This document shows positions 18,696 to 28,104 of a stretch of 64,000 bases of DNA, piece by piece; position 1 is the first letter of the stretch, and every line of letters starts with the position of its first letter. The DNA is from Litorivita sp040371945 (GTDB taxonomy: Bacteria; Pseudomonadota; Alphaproteobacteria; Rhodobacterales; Rhodobacteraceae). Under the pieces are notes generated by a model, which was given only the letters and a program-made list of their open reading frames with translations, did not search any database and was not told where the DNA came from. The stretch covers positions 434,001-498,000 of the forward strand of contig NZ_BAABWS010000002.1 in assembly GCF_040371945.1 (NCBI RefSeq), read 5' to 3'. A program made the position numbers and the translations under genes.

Positions 18696-19055
18696 ATGAT
18701 CCGCTATGCCGCCACTGCTTTTGCCGCCTTCACCGCGTTGTTGCACAGCCTCGTGGGGACCTATGACACCTTGCTTCCCTTGCTGGAGGCCGATCTTGAT
18801 CCAGCGCTGCGCGGCACGTTTCATGCCTGTTGGCATTTCATCAGCCTGTTCTTGCTGTTCTCGGCCTATGCGTTCTGGCGGCGCCGCGCCAGCACGCGCG
18901 ATCTGGCGGCGCTATGGATCGGTTTTGCGGTGGTGTTTTTCGGCGTCGGGCTATGGCAGGGCGGCCTGTCCGGCCTGATGGTGGTGCCGCAATGGATCTT
19001 GCTCGCGCCTGCGGGCGTTCTGGCATGGCTGAGCGCGCGCGGCGCGGCGCGGTGA
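18696..19055 (+). CDS. Small membrane protein, function unknown
   Basis: A 119-residue protein with four probable helices (AATAFAAFTALLHSLVG, HFISLFLLFSAYAF, ALWIGFAVVFFGVGLW, VVPQWILLAPAGVLAWL) and a conserved-looking His in the HACWHF segment. The ATG at 18696 is preferred because an upstream in-frame start would add a proline-rich piece with no ribosome binding site. Function is not recognised. It ends at a strong terminator. Confidence 0.65.
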   Translation: MIRYAATAFAAFTALLHSLVGTYDTLLPLLEADLDPALRGTFHACWHFISLFLLFSAYAFWRRRASTRDLAALWIGFAVVFFGVGLWQGGLSGLMVVPQWILLAPAGVLAWLSARGAAR

Positions 19056-19076
19056 TTTAACGGCTGATCCAACGCA

Positions 19077-19103
19077 AAAGGCCCCCGAAAAAGCGGGGGC
19101 CTT
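19077..19103 (+). terminator. Rho-independent terminator
   Basis: AAAGGCCCCC and GGGGGCCTTT form a perfect stem 21 bases after the stop of the small membrane protein. Confidence 0.88.
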
Positions 19104-19143
19104 TGGTGTATGTAGCCTGTTGGGGCGGGCCTCTAGGTCTTTG

Positions 19144-19219
19144 CCAGAGGTTTTACGAGACGGCTTGGGGCTCCGCCCGTTCGCACCTTAAAACCTCCCC
19201 CAGAGGTTTTACGAGACGG
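19144..19219. repeat. 20-bp direct repeat with internal hairpin
   Basis: CCAGAGGTTTTACGAGACGG occurs exactly at 19144-19163 and 19200-19219. Between the copies, AAAACCTC (from 19190) pairs with GAGGTTTT of the second copy, giving a hairpin that could act as a terminator for the leftward gene next to it. The second copy ends 3 bases before that gene's stop codon. Confidence 0.85.
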
Positions 19220-19222
19220 TGC

Positions 19223-21079
19223 TCACTCCCAGCAGCTGACCAGAACGGTCATGGAACTGGCGCTGGCGGTCAGGTCCACAGGGTCGAGCGTGCCCAAAGC
19301 ATCGGTCGTCTCGGCATTGATCCCCTCGCGTTGCAGCAAAGCCAGAACCGCGCTGCCATCGGCGACAAAGCTCACCCCGTCGGGCAGCTTTTGCGCGCCG
19401 TTTGTGGCGGGCAAAAGCATCCCCAGCACCGCGCCGCCCGCGTCGAACACCGGACCGCCCGCATCCCCAGGCATGGCGTTGAGCGCAAGGCGTTTGAGGC
19501 CCGTTTCGCCGCGCAAACCGCGGATATCGGCCAAGGTGCCATAGGTCAGGGTCGGCCCGTTGAGCACCCCCTCAAAGCTGTAGCCCGAAACTGCCACATC
19601 CGATTGCAGCCGCGGCACGGCGCGTTGGAAACGGGCGGTGGACATCGGTGCCAAAGGCTCTTGCGGGCGCAAGATCGCGATACCGTTTTCGGCGTCGGAT
19701 GCGATCACCGTCGCGTCGATATCGTCATCAAGCGTGATCCGCCCGCATTGCGCGACCGCCTCGGCGGTGGTGACCACCGTGCCTTTTGCATCGATATAAA
19801 ACCCCGAGCGGGCCAGTTTGGGTTTGCGGATTTCCAGACCGGAGAGCAAATCAATGCTCTGCGCGCCATTATCGCCCGCCGCCGGATCAAGCGCCGCGCC
19901 AAAGGTGGAAAAGCTCGCCTGCATCTCGCTCAGCACGCGGCGGCGGCGTTCCTCGTCGCCCGCAGGCCAGACCAGCGTGAAGCCCTTGACCTGACCCGCG
20001 CGCAAATAGGCTTCGGTATGCGAGACGATATGCCCGTCCTCGCCGATCAGCACAAAGCTGTCGTTCTTGCGCTCGCGCGGCCCCGAAGGCGGCACGATCT
20101 CGAGCGTTTGCATGATATCGTAAAGCCCCCACAGCGTGGCCTGATCGCCCTCTTGCGAGATGGTCAGAACCTGCACATCCAGATCGCCCTTGGCAGTGTA
20201 ATGGCCAAAGGGCGGCTCGTAGCGGTCGAAATCCACCACGCCCATCGGCAGGGCCATTTCGATGCCCGCGCCCTCGTCGCGCACCATGCGCAGGCCCATG
20301 CCATCAAGGATGGCGTTATATTGTTTGAGCAATGTCGCGCGTTGCAGCGTGGTCATCACGCCGGTGACCTCGAACCCGTTGGCCTCTTGCCATGCAGCCA
20401 TAGAGGCGCGGGTGCCGCGGCCAAAGGCGCCGTCGATGCCGCTGTCATAATAGCCCGCCCATTTGAGCATGGATTGCAGGTCCATTCGCGCCGCGCGGTC
20501 CAGATCGCGCTCGCCGCGCAGGGCTTCGGCTTTGGTCTCGTCGGGGGCGGGGGGCTGGGGCGCGGCGGCCGGTTGCTCGGTGGATGCGTTGGCCGTGGCG
20601 GCTTGTGCGGCCGGCTCGGTCACGGCGGCGGCCTGGGCCGTTTGATCGGCCGTTTCATCGGCGGGAGCCGAATCGTTGCGCGGCGGATTGCTCAGGAAAT
20701 CCGTGCCCACGGGCCAGAACTGTTGGCGGAAGGAATTGGTAAAGGTGATAAAACTGTCGCGCGGGATCTGCCCCTCGCGGCGATACACGCGCAACACCTG
20801 CGCCGCATCATCGCGCGTGTAGGGCCCGAGCACGATGGCATACCACCCTTGGCCCAAGGAAAACCCGTTCACATCGGCCAAACGGCCCGCATAGCCGCGG
20901 ATCGCTTCTTGGGCGTCGTTGAGGCTGGGCTGCGCTTCGATTTGCACCCATGCGATATCGTCGCTTTGCGATTGCGCGCTTTGCGCGGTGGCGGTCATGG
21001 GCGCAAATGGGCCCGTCATCAGCAGCGTGAGCACCACAGCCGCAGGTTTAAAGGAATTACTGAAAAATTGCCGGATCAT
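19223..21079 (-). CDS. Periplasmic peptidoglycan-binding protein with an inactive trypsin-like domain
   Basis: A 618-residue exported protein with a signal peptide at about 1-33. Residues about 40-130 resemble a SPOR-like fold (YAIVLGPYTRDDA). A low-complexity Ala/Gln/Pro linker follows. A PG_binding_1-type domain sits at about 200-265 (MDLQSMLKWAGYYDSGIDG, FGRGTRAS). The C-terminal third is trypsin-like, but the three catalytic positions appear changed: Glu440 in TTAEAVAQC where His is expected, Gly466 in AENGIAIL where Asp is expected, and Ala540 in PGDAGGPVF where Ser is expected. It is thus probably a pseudo-protease that binds rather than cleaves. A role at the cell wall is inferred. Confidence 0.8.
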   Translation of the reverse strand: MIRQFFSNSFKPAAVVLTLLMTGPFAPMTATAQSAQSQSDDIAWVQIEAQPSLNDAQEAIRGYAGRLADVNGFSLGQGWYAIVLGPYTRDDAAQVLRVYRREGQIPRDSFITFTNSFRQQFWPVGTDFLSNPPRNDSAPADETADQTAQAAAVTEPAAQAATANASTEQPAAAPQPPAPDETKAEALRGERDLDRAARMDLQSMLKWAGYYDSGIDGAFGRGTRASMAAWQEANGFEVTGVMTTLQRATLLKQYNAILDGMGLRMVRDEGAGIEMALPMGVVDFDRYEPPFGHYTAKGDLDVQVLTISQEGDQATLWGLYDIMQTLEIVPPSGPRERKNDSFVLIGEDGHIVSHTEAYLRAGQVKGFTLVWPAGDEERRRRVLSEMQASFSTFGAALDPAAGDNGAQSIDLLSGLEIRKPKLARSGFYIDAKGTVVTTAEAVAQCGRITLDDDIDATVIASDAENGIAILRPQEPLAPMSTARFQRAVPRLQSDVAVSGYSFEGVLNGPTLTYGTLADIRGLRGETGLKRLALNAMPGDAGGPVFDAGGAVLGMLLPATNGAQKLPDGVSFVADGSAVLALLQREGINAETTDALGTLDPVDLTASASSMTVLVSCWE

Positions 21080-21369
21080 CTTGCCCTGTCGCCCTTGTTA
21101 AACGTGTTTTTGGTCTTGCTTCGGGTTTCATAACAAATCTGACGCAGAGCGCATCCAAATAATGCGTGAGCACGCAATTGACCCCGCCCGCTGGGGGCCG
21201 TAGTTAGGACGCGCGATTTAAGGCAGAGCGCGGCATAAACCGCGCGCCATACGCATCCGACAACCGGCAAAGCGCGCCGCCCGCAAAGTTGCGGCCCCGC
21301 CCGCGCCTTTGCCCCCGCAAGACGCCCCCGCACGGCAACGCGCGGACCAGATGATCAGGGACCGAAGAT

Positions 21370-22311
21370 ATGGCAGCCAGCAGTGATAAACCCCGCAGCT
21401 TTCAGGAAATTATCCTGCGCCTTCAAGCCTATTGGGCCGCGCGCGGATGCGCCGTGATGCAACCTTATGACATGGAAGTCGGGGCGGGCACCTTCCATCC
21501 GGCCACCACATTGCGCAGCCTCGGGTCGCGCCCTTGGGCCGCCGCCTATGTGCAACCCTCGCGCCGTCCCACCGACGGGCGCTATGGCGAGAACCCGAAC
21601 CGGATGCAGCATTATTACCAATACCAAGTGGTGATCAAACCCAGCCCGCCCGATTTGCAGGCGCTCTATCTGGGCAGCCTCGAAGCCATCGGCATCGATA
21701 TGGATCTGCACGACATCCGCTTTGTCGAGGACGATTGGGAAAGCCCGACCTTGGGCGCATGGGGGCTTGGCTGGGAGGTCTGGTGCGACGGCATGGAAGT
21801 GTCGCAATTCACCTACTTCCAACAGGTCGGCGGCCATGATTGCCATCCGGTCTCGGGCGAATTGACCTACGGTCTCGAGCGTCTGGCGATGTATGTTTTG
21901 GGCGTCGATCACGTTATGGACATGCCCTATAACGACCCGCAATCGCCCACGCCTTTGACCTATGGCGATGTGTTTCGCCAGACCGAAGCCGAATACAGCC
22001 GCTGGAACTTCGACGTCGCCAATACCGAAGTTCTCTTGCGCCACTTCGAAGAGGCCGAGGCCGAATGCCGCGCGATTTTGGAGCAGCCCGCCGAGGACCC
22101 CAAAACCGGCAAACGCATCATCATGGCCCATCCCGCCTATGATCAATGCATCAAGGCCAGCCATATTTTCAACCTGCTCGACGCGCGCGGCGTGATCTCG
22201 GTGACCGAGCGCCAAGGCTATATCGGACGCGTGCGCACATTGGCCAAAGCCTGCGCTGATGCCTTTGTGCAAACCGAAGCGGGCGGCTTTGCCGCGCAGC
22301 AGGACGCATAA
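21370..22311 (+). CDS. glyQ: Glycine--tRNA ligase alpha subunit GlyQ
   Basis: The catalytic alpha chain of the tetrameric bacterial glycyl-tRNA synthetase. It has 313 residues, the normal size. It shows the class II core with FQEIILRLQAYWAARGCAVMQPYD near the start, EVGAGTFHPATTLRSLG, and the VQPSRRPTDGRYGENPNR segment; later come the YFQQVGG and GLERLAMYVLG motifs. It begins the glyQ-DUF6446-glyS unit. A 290-base spacer precedes it. Confidence 0.98.
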   Translation: MAASSDKPRSFQEIILRLQAYWAARGCAVMQPYDMEVGAGTFHPATTLRSLGSRPWAAAYVQPSRRPTDGRYGENPNRMQHYYQYQVVIKPSPPDLQALYLGSLEAIGIDMDLHDIRFVEDDWESPTLGAWGLGWEVWCDGMEVSQFTYFQQVGGHDCHPVSGELTYGLERLAMYVLGVDHVMDMPYNDPQSPTPLTYGDVFRQTEAEYSRWNFDVANTEVLLRHFEEAEAECRAILEQPAEDPKTGKRIIMAHPAYDQCIKASHIFNLLDARGVISVTERQGYIGRVRTLAKACADAFVQTEAGGFAAQQDA

Positions 22312-22314
22312 CCC

Positions 22315-22842
22315 ATGGGCAAGTTTCTAGCAGGTCTCATCGTGATTACAGCACTCGCCGCAGGCGCCGCCGTCTATTACCTTCAAGTCTACGCCTATTA
22401 CGACGAGGTCACGGCCAGCGGCACCGAGGATGTGGTGATGACCTCGCTGACCTCCGGCGCGCCCGAACCGATCCTCTATGACGGTTTCGAAGCCATCGAC
22501 AGCGACAGCTCGCCGATCCGCTACCGCGCCTGTTTCTCGACCCCGCTCAGCCAAGCCATGCTCACCGAGACCTATGAAGTCTATGAGAGCGCCGAACCCA
22601 ATATCGGCCCGCCGTGGTTCACATGTTTCGACGCCAAGGAAATCGGCAAATCGATCGAGGATGGCGAAGCGATTGCCTTTTTGGGCACCGCCAATATCCA
22701 TTACGGCGTCGACCGCGTGATCGCGGTTCTGCCCGATGGCCGCGGTTTCGCGTGGCACCAGATCAACCATTGCGGCGAGGCGGTGTTCAACGGCAAAGCC
22801 GCACCCACAGATTGCCCCCCTGCACCTGAAAGTTACCAATAA
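22315..22842 (+). CDS. DUF6446 family protein between glyQ and glyS
   Basis: A 175-residue protein starting 3 bases after glyQ. An N-terminal hydrophobic helix (FLAGLIVITALAAGAAVYYLQ) suggests an inner-membrane anchor with the rest in the periplasm. It has paired cysteines (YRACFST, WFTCFDA, NHCGEAV, TDCPP) that could form disulfides outside the cytoplasm. This gene sits between glyQ and glyS in many Rhodobacteraceae. The last base of its stop codon is the first base of the glyS start, so it is translationally coupled. Function unknown. Confidence 0.85.
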   Translation: MGKFLAGLIVITALAAGAAVYYLQVYAYYDEVTASGTEDVVMTSLTSGAPEPILYDGFEAIDSDSSPIRYRACFSTPLSQAMLTETYEVYESAEPNIGPPWFTCFDAKEIGKSIEDGEAIAFLGTANIHYGVDRVIAVLPDGRGFAWHQINHCGEAVFNGKAAPTDCPPAPESYQ

Positions 22843-25094
22843 TGCCCGATCTTCTGATTGAACTCTTCAGTGAAGAAATTCCCGCGCGCATGCAGGCCCG
22901 CGCCGCCGAGGACCTGCGCAAGAAAGTCACCGACGGTTTGGTCGAGGCGGGGCTGACCTATGCCCATGCGGGCGCGTTTTCCACGCCGCGCCGCCTGACT
23001 TTGGCCGTCGAGGGCCTCTTGGCCAAAAGCCCCGACACGCGCGAAGAGCGCAAAGGCCCGCGCGTCGATGCGCCCGAAAAGGCGATCGAGGGTTTCTTGC
23101 GCGGCGCAGGTGTCACGCGCGAGGATCTCGAAGAGCGCGAGGAGAAAAAGGGCAAGGTCTTCTATGCGGTGATCGCCAAAAAAGGCCGCCCCGCCGCCGA
23201 GATCATCGCCGAGGTTCTAGGCGATACGATCCGTAATTTCCCATGGCCGAAATCCATGCGCTGGGGCGCGGGCAGCCTCAAATGGGTGCGTCCGCTGCAT
23301 TCGATCCTGTGCATCTTGACCGACGAGACAGGGGCCGAGGTCGTGCCCTTCGAGATTGACGGCATCACCGCCTCCAACACCACCGAAGGCCACCGCTTTA
23401 TGTCCAAGGGGCGCTTTACCGTGACCTCCTTTGACGATTACGCCGCGCGGCTCAAACGCGCCCATGTGATCCTCGACCCCGCCGAGCGGGCCGAACATAT
23501 CTGGCACGAGGCCACCAATCAGGCCTTCGCAAGCGGGCTGGAGGTTGTCGAGGACAAGGGCCTTTTGGCCGAAGTCGCCGGATTGGTCGAATGGCCGGTG
23601 GTCTTGATGGGCGAGATCGCCAATGATTTCCTTGGCCTGCCGCCCGAGGTGCTGCAAACCTCGATGAAAGAGCACCAGAAATTCTTTTCGGTGAAAAACC
23701 CCAAAACCGGACGTATTGAACGCTTCATCACCGTTGCCAACCGCGAAACCGCCGACAATGGCGCGACGGTTCTGGCGGGCAACCAGAAGGTTTTGTTCGC
23801 GCGCCTGTCGGATGCGAAATTCTTTTGGGAAAACGACCTGCGCGTGGCCCGTTCGGGCATGACAGCTTGGACCGAGCAACTCGCCAACGTCACCTTCCAA
23901 AACCAGTTGGGCAGCCAAGCCGACCGCATCGCGCGGATCCGTGCGCTGGCGGGCGAGATGGCGGCGGGCGTGGGCGCCGATCCGGCGCTGGCCATGCAGG
24001 CCGCCGAGGTCGCCAAGGCCGATCTTAGCTCTGAAATGGTCTATGAATTTCCCGAACTTCAAGGGCTTATGGGCCGCTACTACGCACAGGCCGCCGGTTT
24101 TCCGGACGCCGTGGCCGAGGCCTGCGAGCAGCATTACTCGCCCCTTGGTCCCTCCGATGACGTGCCCGAAGGCGCGGTGGCGCGCAGCGTCGCCTTGGCC
24201 GATAAGCTCGACACGTTGACAGGGTTCTGGGCGATTGACGAAAAGCCCACGGGCTCCAAAGACCCCTATGCCTTGCGCCGCGCGGCGCTCGGGGTCATTC
24301 GCATCATTTTGGCCGGTGATCTGCGCCTGAGCCTTGATCAATTCATCGACAGCCAGCTTCTCAAGCATAAGATCAACCTGAGCCGCGACGGGGCCAAGGA
24401 CGCCGAAATCAAGGCGCTTGAGGATGTTCTCGACGAGATTGCCGACCACGGCGTTTTCGGTGCGGCCTTCCGCACCGTGATCGAGAAATTCGACGGCCAT
24501 GACGATGCGCCCGAGACCGGCGAAGGCTCGCTCTTGGGCGATCTGGAAACCCGCGTGCCGGACCTTTCGGCGGATTTGCTGGCGTTTTTCCACGACCGGC
24601 TCAAGGTTTACCTGCGCGATCAGGGCCTGCGCCATGATGTGATCGATGCCTGCGTGGCGATGGCGGGCAGCGACGATCTGACGCTCTTGGTCAAACGCGC
24701 GCGCGCTTTGTCGGATGTTCTGGCCACCGATGATGGCGCGAACCTGCTGCAAGGCTTCAAGCGGGCCAATAATATCCTCACCCAAGCCGAGGAAAACGAC
24801 GGCGTCAGCTATGAATACGGCGCGGACGTGAAATTTGCCGAAACCGATGCCGAACGCGATCTCTTTGCGGCGCTCGATACGGCGGGGGCTGCGATCTCTT
24901 CGGCCATCGAAGCCGAAGATTTCGCCTCCGCCATGCAAGGCATGGCCTCGCTGCGCGCCCCGATTGATGCGTTTTTCGAGGCCGTGCAGGTCAATTCCGA
25001 CAATCAGATCGTGCGCCGCAACCGGCTCAATCTCTTGTCGCGCATTCGCACCATCTGCCTGTCGGCGGCGGACCTGACACGTATCGAAGGCTAA
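22842..25094 (+). CDS. glyS: Glycine--tRNA ligase beta subunit GlyS
   Basis: The tRNA-binding beta chain of glycyl-tRNA synthetase, 750 residues. It begins MPDLLIELFSEEIPARMQ, with later family strings FLGLPPEVLQTSMKEHQKFF, FWENDLRVARSG, the SEMVYEFPELQGLMGRYYA segment, and the DKLDTLTGFWAI and YALRRAALGVIRII segments that end the HD-like part. The anticodon-binding domain closes the protein. The start overlaps the preceding stop by one base. Confidence 0.98.
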   Translation: MPDLLIELFSEEIPARMQARAAEDLRKKVTDGLVEAGLTYAHAGAFSTPRRLTLAVEGLLAKSPDTREERKGPRVDAPEKAIEGFLRGAGVTREDLEEREEKKGKVFYAVIAKKGRPAAEIIAEVLGDTIRNFPWPKSMRWGAGSLKWVRPLHSILCILTDETGAEVVPFEIDGITASNTTEGHRFMSKGRFTVTSFDDYAARLKRAHVILDPAERAEHIWHEATNQAFASGLEVVEDKGLLAEVAGLVEWPVVLMGEIANDFLGLPPEVLQTSMKEHQKFFSVKNPKTGRIERFITVANRETADNGATVLAGNQKVLFARLSDAKFFWENDLRVARSGMTAWTEQLANVTFQNQLGSQADRIARIRALAGEMAAGVGADPALAMQAAEVAKADLSSEMVYEFPELQGLMGRYYAQAAGFPDAVAEACEQHYSPLGPSDDVPEGAVARSVALADKLDTLTGFWAIDEKPTGSKDPYALRRAALGVIRIILAGDLRLSLDQFIDSQLLKHKINLSRDGAKDAEIKALEDVLDEIADHGVFGAAFRTVIEKFDGHDDAPETGEGSLLGDLETRVPDLSADLLAFFHDRLKVYLRDQGLRHDVIDACVAMAGSDDLTLLVKRARALSDVLATDDGANLLQGFKRANNILTQAEENDGVSYEYGADVKFAETDAERDLFAALDTAGAAISSAIEAEDFASAMQGMASLRAPIDAFFEAVQVNSDNQIVRRNRLNLLSRIRTICLSAADLTRIEG

Positions 25095-25205
25095 TGCGCC
25101 GCGCACGGCCCGCGCATCCAAGCGCGCGCCTCAAACACGTGGCCATAGCATCGCGCCTCTTGCCGCTTGCGCGCCGCGCCCCTTGGGGCGTAGTGTGACG
25201 GCAAT

Positions 25206-27917
25206 ATGAAAGGTGCCGCAGTGCAGCAAGACCCCAAAGCCCCGACTTCATCTCCTGACGCCGCCCAAGCAGGCGATAGCACCCGCGCGCCTTTGGCGCA
25301 GATCGCGGCGCTTGAGGCGCATCCATTGGCGCAAAACCCCGATGTCACTTTGATCACCCCCACCGCGCCAATGTCGCCGCAAACCCACGGCGGGCGGGCG
25401 AAATGTCTGCAGCGGCTGATCCGGCTCGACATGCCGGTGCCGCGCACCGTGGCGCTGTCCTTTGCCGAGGTGCACCGGATCGCGGCGGGCAAAATGCCCA
25501 AGATGAAAAAGCTGCTCGAACCCTTTGGCGATGGCCCGCTTTTGTGTGTGCGCCCGTCTTCCGAAGGGGCCGATTGGGGCGGGCCGGGGGCAATTTTGAA
25601 CATCGGCCTCAACGATGCGCGCTACACAGAGCTGAGCGAGCAGATCGGCAAAGAGGCGGCCTGCGAGCTTTACCGCCGGTTTGTGCAATCCTATGCGGTG
25701 GATGTGGCGCGGCTTGATCCCGATGATTTCGACGACATCACCGAGCCGGGCGAGGCGGGGCTTCACGCCATGCTGCGCGCCTATGAAGACGAGATGGAAG
25801 AGCCGTTTCCGCAAGACCCTGCGGTGCAATTGGCGGGGGTGTTGCGCTCTATGGCGCGGGCGTGGGAAGGCACCACAGCGCGGATTTTGCGCGAGGCCAA
25901 AGGCGCGCCGGTGGACGCCGGATTGGGGCTTGTGGTGCAAGAGCTTGCGCTGGGTCTGGGGCAGGGGGAATGCGGGTCGGGCGTGATCCAATTGGTCAAT
26001 TCGCAAACCGGCCATCCACAAATCACCGGCCGCTACCTGCGCCAAAGCCAAGGCCGCGAAGCGCTTCAGCAAGGCGCCGAGGCGATCTTCCTTGAGCGCG
26101 ATCCGCGCGGTCCCTCCTTGCAAGAGCTTGCGCCCGAGGCTTTTGACGAATTGATCGCCCATACGCAATTGATGCGCAAACGGCTGCGCGCCGAAATGCA
26201 GGCCGAATTTACGCTGGTCAACGGGCAGGTGCATATTCTTGACGGGGTGCGGGTCGCACGGTCGGGCCGCGCCGCTGTGCGCATCGCCGTCAGCCTTGCC
26301 GAAGACGGGATCATTCCGCGTGAAGAGGCGCTTTTGCGCATCGAGCCGCGCGCCTTGAACGAGCTTTTGCACCGGCAGGTCGATCCGGAGGCACCGCGCG
26401 ATCGCATCGCCAAAGGCATTGCCGCCAGCCCTGGCGCGGCGACGGGTATTTTGGTGTTCTCCGCCGCCGAAGCCCAAGCCGCCGCCGCGCGCTCCGAGCC
26501 GTGTATCTTGGTGCGCCGCGAGACCTCGCCCGAGGATATCCGCGGGATGCATGCCGCGGTTGGCGTCTTGACCGAACGCGGCGGGATGACCTCGCACGCC
26601 GCCGTCATCGGGCGCGGCATCGGGTTGCCCTGCGTTGTGGGGGTGTCGAACCTGCGCTTCCAGACGCGGCAAAGATCCATCACCGCCGCCGACGGGCGGG
26701 TGTTTCGCGAAGGCGATATCCTGACCATCGACGGCACCAATGGCGAGGTTCTGGCCGGTGCGCCCGACCTGATGGAGGCCTCTTTGGACGAGGCCTTTCA
26801 AACGCTGATGGGATGGGCCGATACCCTGTGCGATATCGGCATCCGCGCCAATGCCGACACGCCTGCGGATGCGCAAACCGCGCGCAATTTTGCCGCCCAA
26901 GGCATCGGGCTTTGCCGCACCGAACATATGTTCTTCGAGGCCGACCGGCTGACCGTGATGCGCGAGATGATTTTTGCCGACGAGCCAAAAGACCGCCGCG
27001 CCGCGATTGACCGGCTGTTGCCGATGCAGCGCGCCGATTTCGCCGAATTGTTCCGCATCATGCAAGGCCAACCGGTTTGTATCCGCCTGTTTGATCCTCC
27101 CTTGCATGAATTCTTGCCCCATGACCGCGCGGGGCACCGCGAATTGGCCGAGGCGTTGGATCTGCCGCTGTCGGATGTGACGCGCCGCGTCGAGGCCTTG
27201 TCGGAATATAACCCGATGCTGGGCATGCGCGGCGTGCGCCTCGGGATCACCGTGCCGGAAATCTATGACATGCAGGCGCGCGCGATTTTCGAGGCCACCG
27301 TCGAGGCCAGCCGCGACGGCGCCGCCGTGGTGCCCGAGATCATGATCCCGCTGGTCTCGGCCAAACGCGAGGTCGAATTGGTCAAAACCCGCGTCGATGC
27401 CGTGGCCGCCGCCGTGCGCACCGAAACCGGCAGCAATTTCACCTATCGCCTCGGCGTGATGGTCGAAACGCCGCGCGCGGCGCTGCGGGCGGGCGAGATC
27501 GTGCAGCACGCCGCCTTCTTGAGCTTTGGCACCAATGATCTGACCCAAATGACCTATGGGCTGAGCCGCGACGACGCGGGCCGCTTCATGTCGCAATACG
27601 TCAATTTGGGCGTCTACCCCGAAGATCCGTTCCACACGCTCGACCAAGACGGGGTGGGCGAATTGCTCACCATCGGGGCCGAGCGCGGGCGCGCGGTGCG
27701 TTCGGATTTGACCGTTTCGATCTGTGGCGAACATGGCGGCAGCCCCGAATCAATCGCCTTTTGCCGCGCCGCCGGATTTGACTATGTGTCCTGTTCGCCC
27801 TTCCGCGTTCCCGTCGCACGGCTGGCGGCGGCGCAGTTGGCGGTGGCAGACAAGATCGGGTGGGTGGCAGGCTCCAGCCGCCCATATGCTGCGGTTCCAG
27901 CGCAATATTATTCGTAA
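25206..27917 (+). CDS. PPDK-like protein with a divergent nucleotide-binding domain
   Basis: A 903-residue protein related to pyruvate phosphate dikinase, which interconverts pyruvate, ATP and Pi with PEP, AMP and PPi. The swivel-domain histidine is conserved at residue 464 in GGMTSHAAVIGRG. The PEP-binding C-terminal domain is also conserved, with CRTEHMFF, GTNDLTQMTYGLSRDDA and Cys840 in CGEHGGSPES. The N-terminal ATP-grasp part is divergent: the family motif LRPSVRSGARxSMPGMMDT is replaced at residues 115-137 by VRPSSEGADWGGPGAILN. The enzyme may use another nucleotide, be regulatory, or still be a dikinase. A GTG at 25221 is a possible alternative start. Confidence 0.8.
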   Translation: MKGAAVQQDPKAPTSSPDAAQAGDSTRAPLAQIAALEAHPLAQNPDVTLITPTAPMSPQTHGGRAKCLQRLIRLDMPVPRTVALSFAEVHRIAAGKMPKMKKLLEPFGDGPLLCVRPSSEGADWGGPGAILNIGLNDARYTELSEQIGKEAACELYRRFVQSYAVDVARLDPDDFDDITEPGEAGLHAMLRAYEDEMEEPFPQDPAVQLAGVLRSMARAWEGTTARILREAKGAPVDAGLGLVVQELALGLGQGECGSGVIQLVNSQTGHPQITGRYLRQSQGREALQQGAEAIFLERDPRGPSLQELAPEAFDELIAHTQLMRKRLRAEMQAEFTLVNGQVHILDGVRVARSGRAAVRIAVSLAEDGIIPREEALLRIEPRALNELLHRQVDPEAPRDRIAKGIAASPGAATGILVFSAAEAQAAAARSEPCILVRRETSPEDIRGMHAAVGVLTERGGMTSHAAVIGRGIGLPCVVGVSNLRFQTRQRSITAADGRVFREGDILTIDGTNGEVLAGAPDLMEASLDEAFQTLMGWADTLCDIGIRANADTPADAQTARNFAAQGIGLCRTEHMFFEADRLTVMREMIFADEPKDRRAAIDRLLPMQRADFAELFRIMQGQPVCIRLFDPPLHEFLPHDRAGHRELAEALDLPLSDVTRRVEALSEYNPMLGMRGVRLGITVPEIYDMQARAIFEATVEASRDGAAVVPEIMIPLVSAKREVELVKTRVDAVAAAVRTETGSNFTYRLGVMVETPRAALRAGEIVQHAAFLSFGTNDLTQMTYGLSRDDAGRFMSQYVNLGVYPEDPFHTLDQDGVGELLTIGAERGRAVRSDLTVSICGEHGGSPESIAFCRAAGFDYVSCSPFRVPVARLAAAQLAVADKIGWVAGSSRPYAAVPAQYYS

Positions 27918-28104
27918 ACGGCGCAAGGTGCTGTTTGCAATTTAGCAGGTAAAACCCTGCCCAAGCCCCATGGCTGGACCTTTTGTGCCTTTTTCTGCTA
28001 GGAGAGGCGCAATTGTCCGTTTGTTAACTAAACCTAATCGTTTGGGGCCAGAAGAGACAGGTGACGATCCGAGGTCGAGCCAAAGAAGAGAAAGTGTTTG
28101 ATCC

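Noticed and set aside
19103..21133. 676-codon open frame on the plus strand
   Set aside because: It is antisense to the trypsin-like gene and has no family motifs or ribosome binding site.
21080..21369. Riboswitch or T-box leader upstream of glyQ
   Set aside because: No conserved T-box or glycine riboswitch core could be recognised in the 290-base spacer.
25248..27734. 828-codon open frame on the minus strand
   Set aside because: It is entirely opposite the PPDK-like gene, which has clear domain motifs; the antisense frame has none.
27940..27962. GCAGG...CCTGC hairpin after the PPDK-like gene
   Set aside because: Only a 5-bp stem without a T-run, so not annotated as a terminator.
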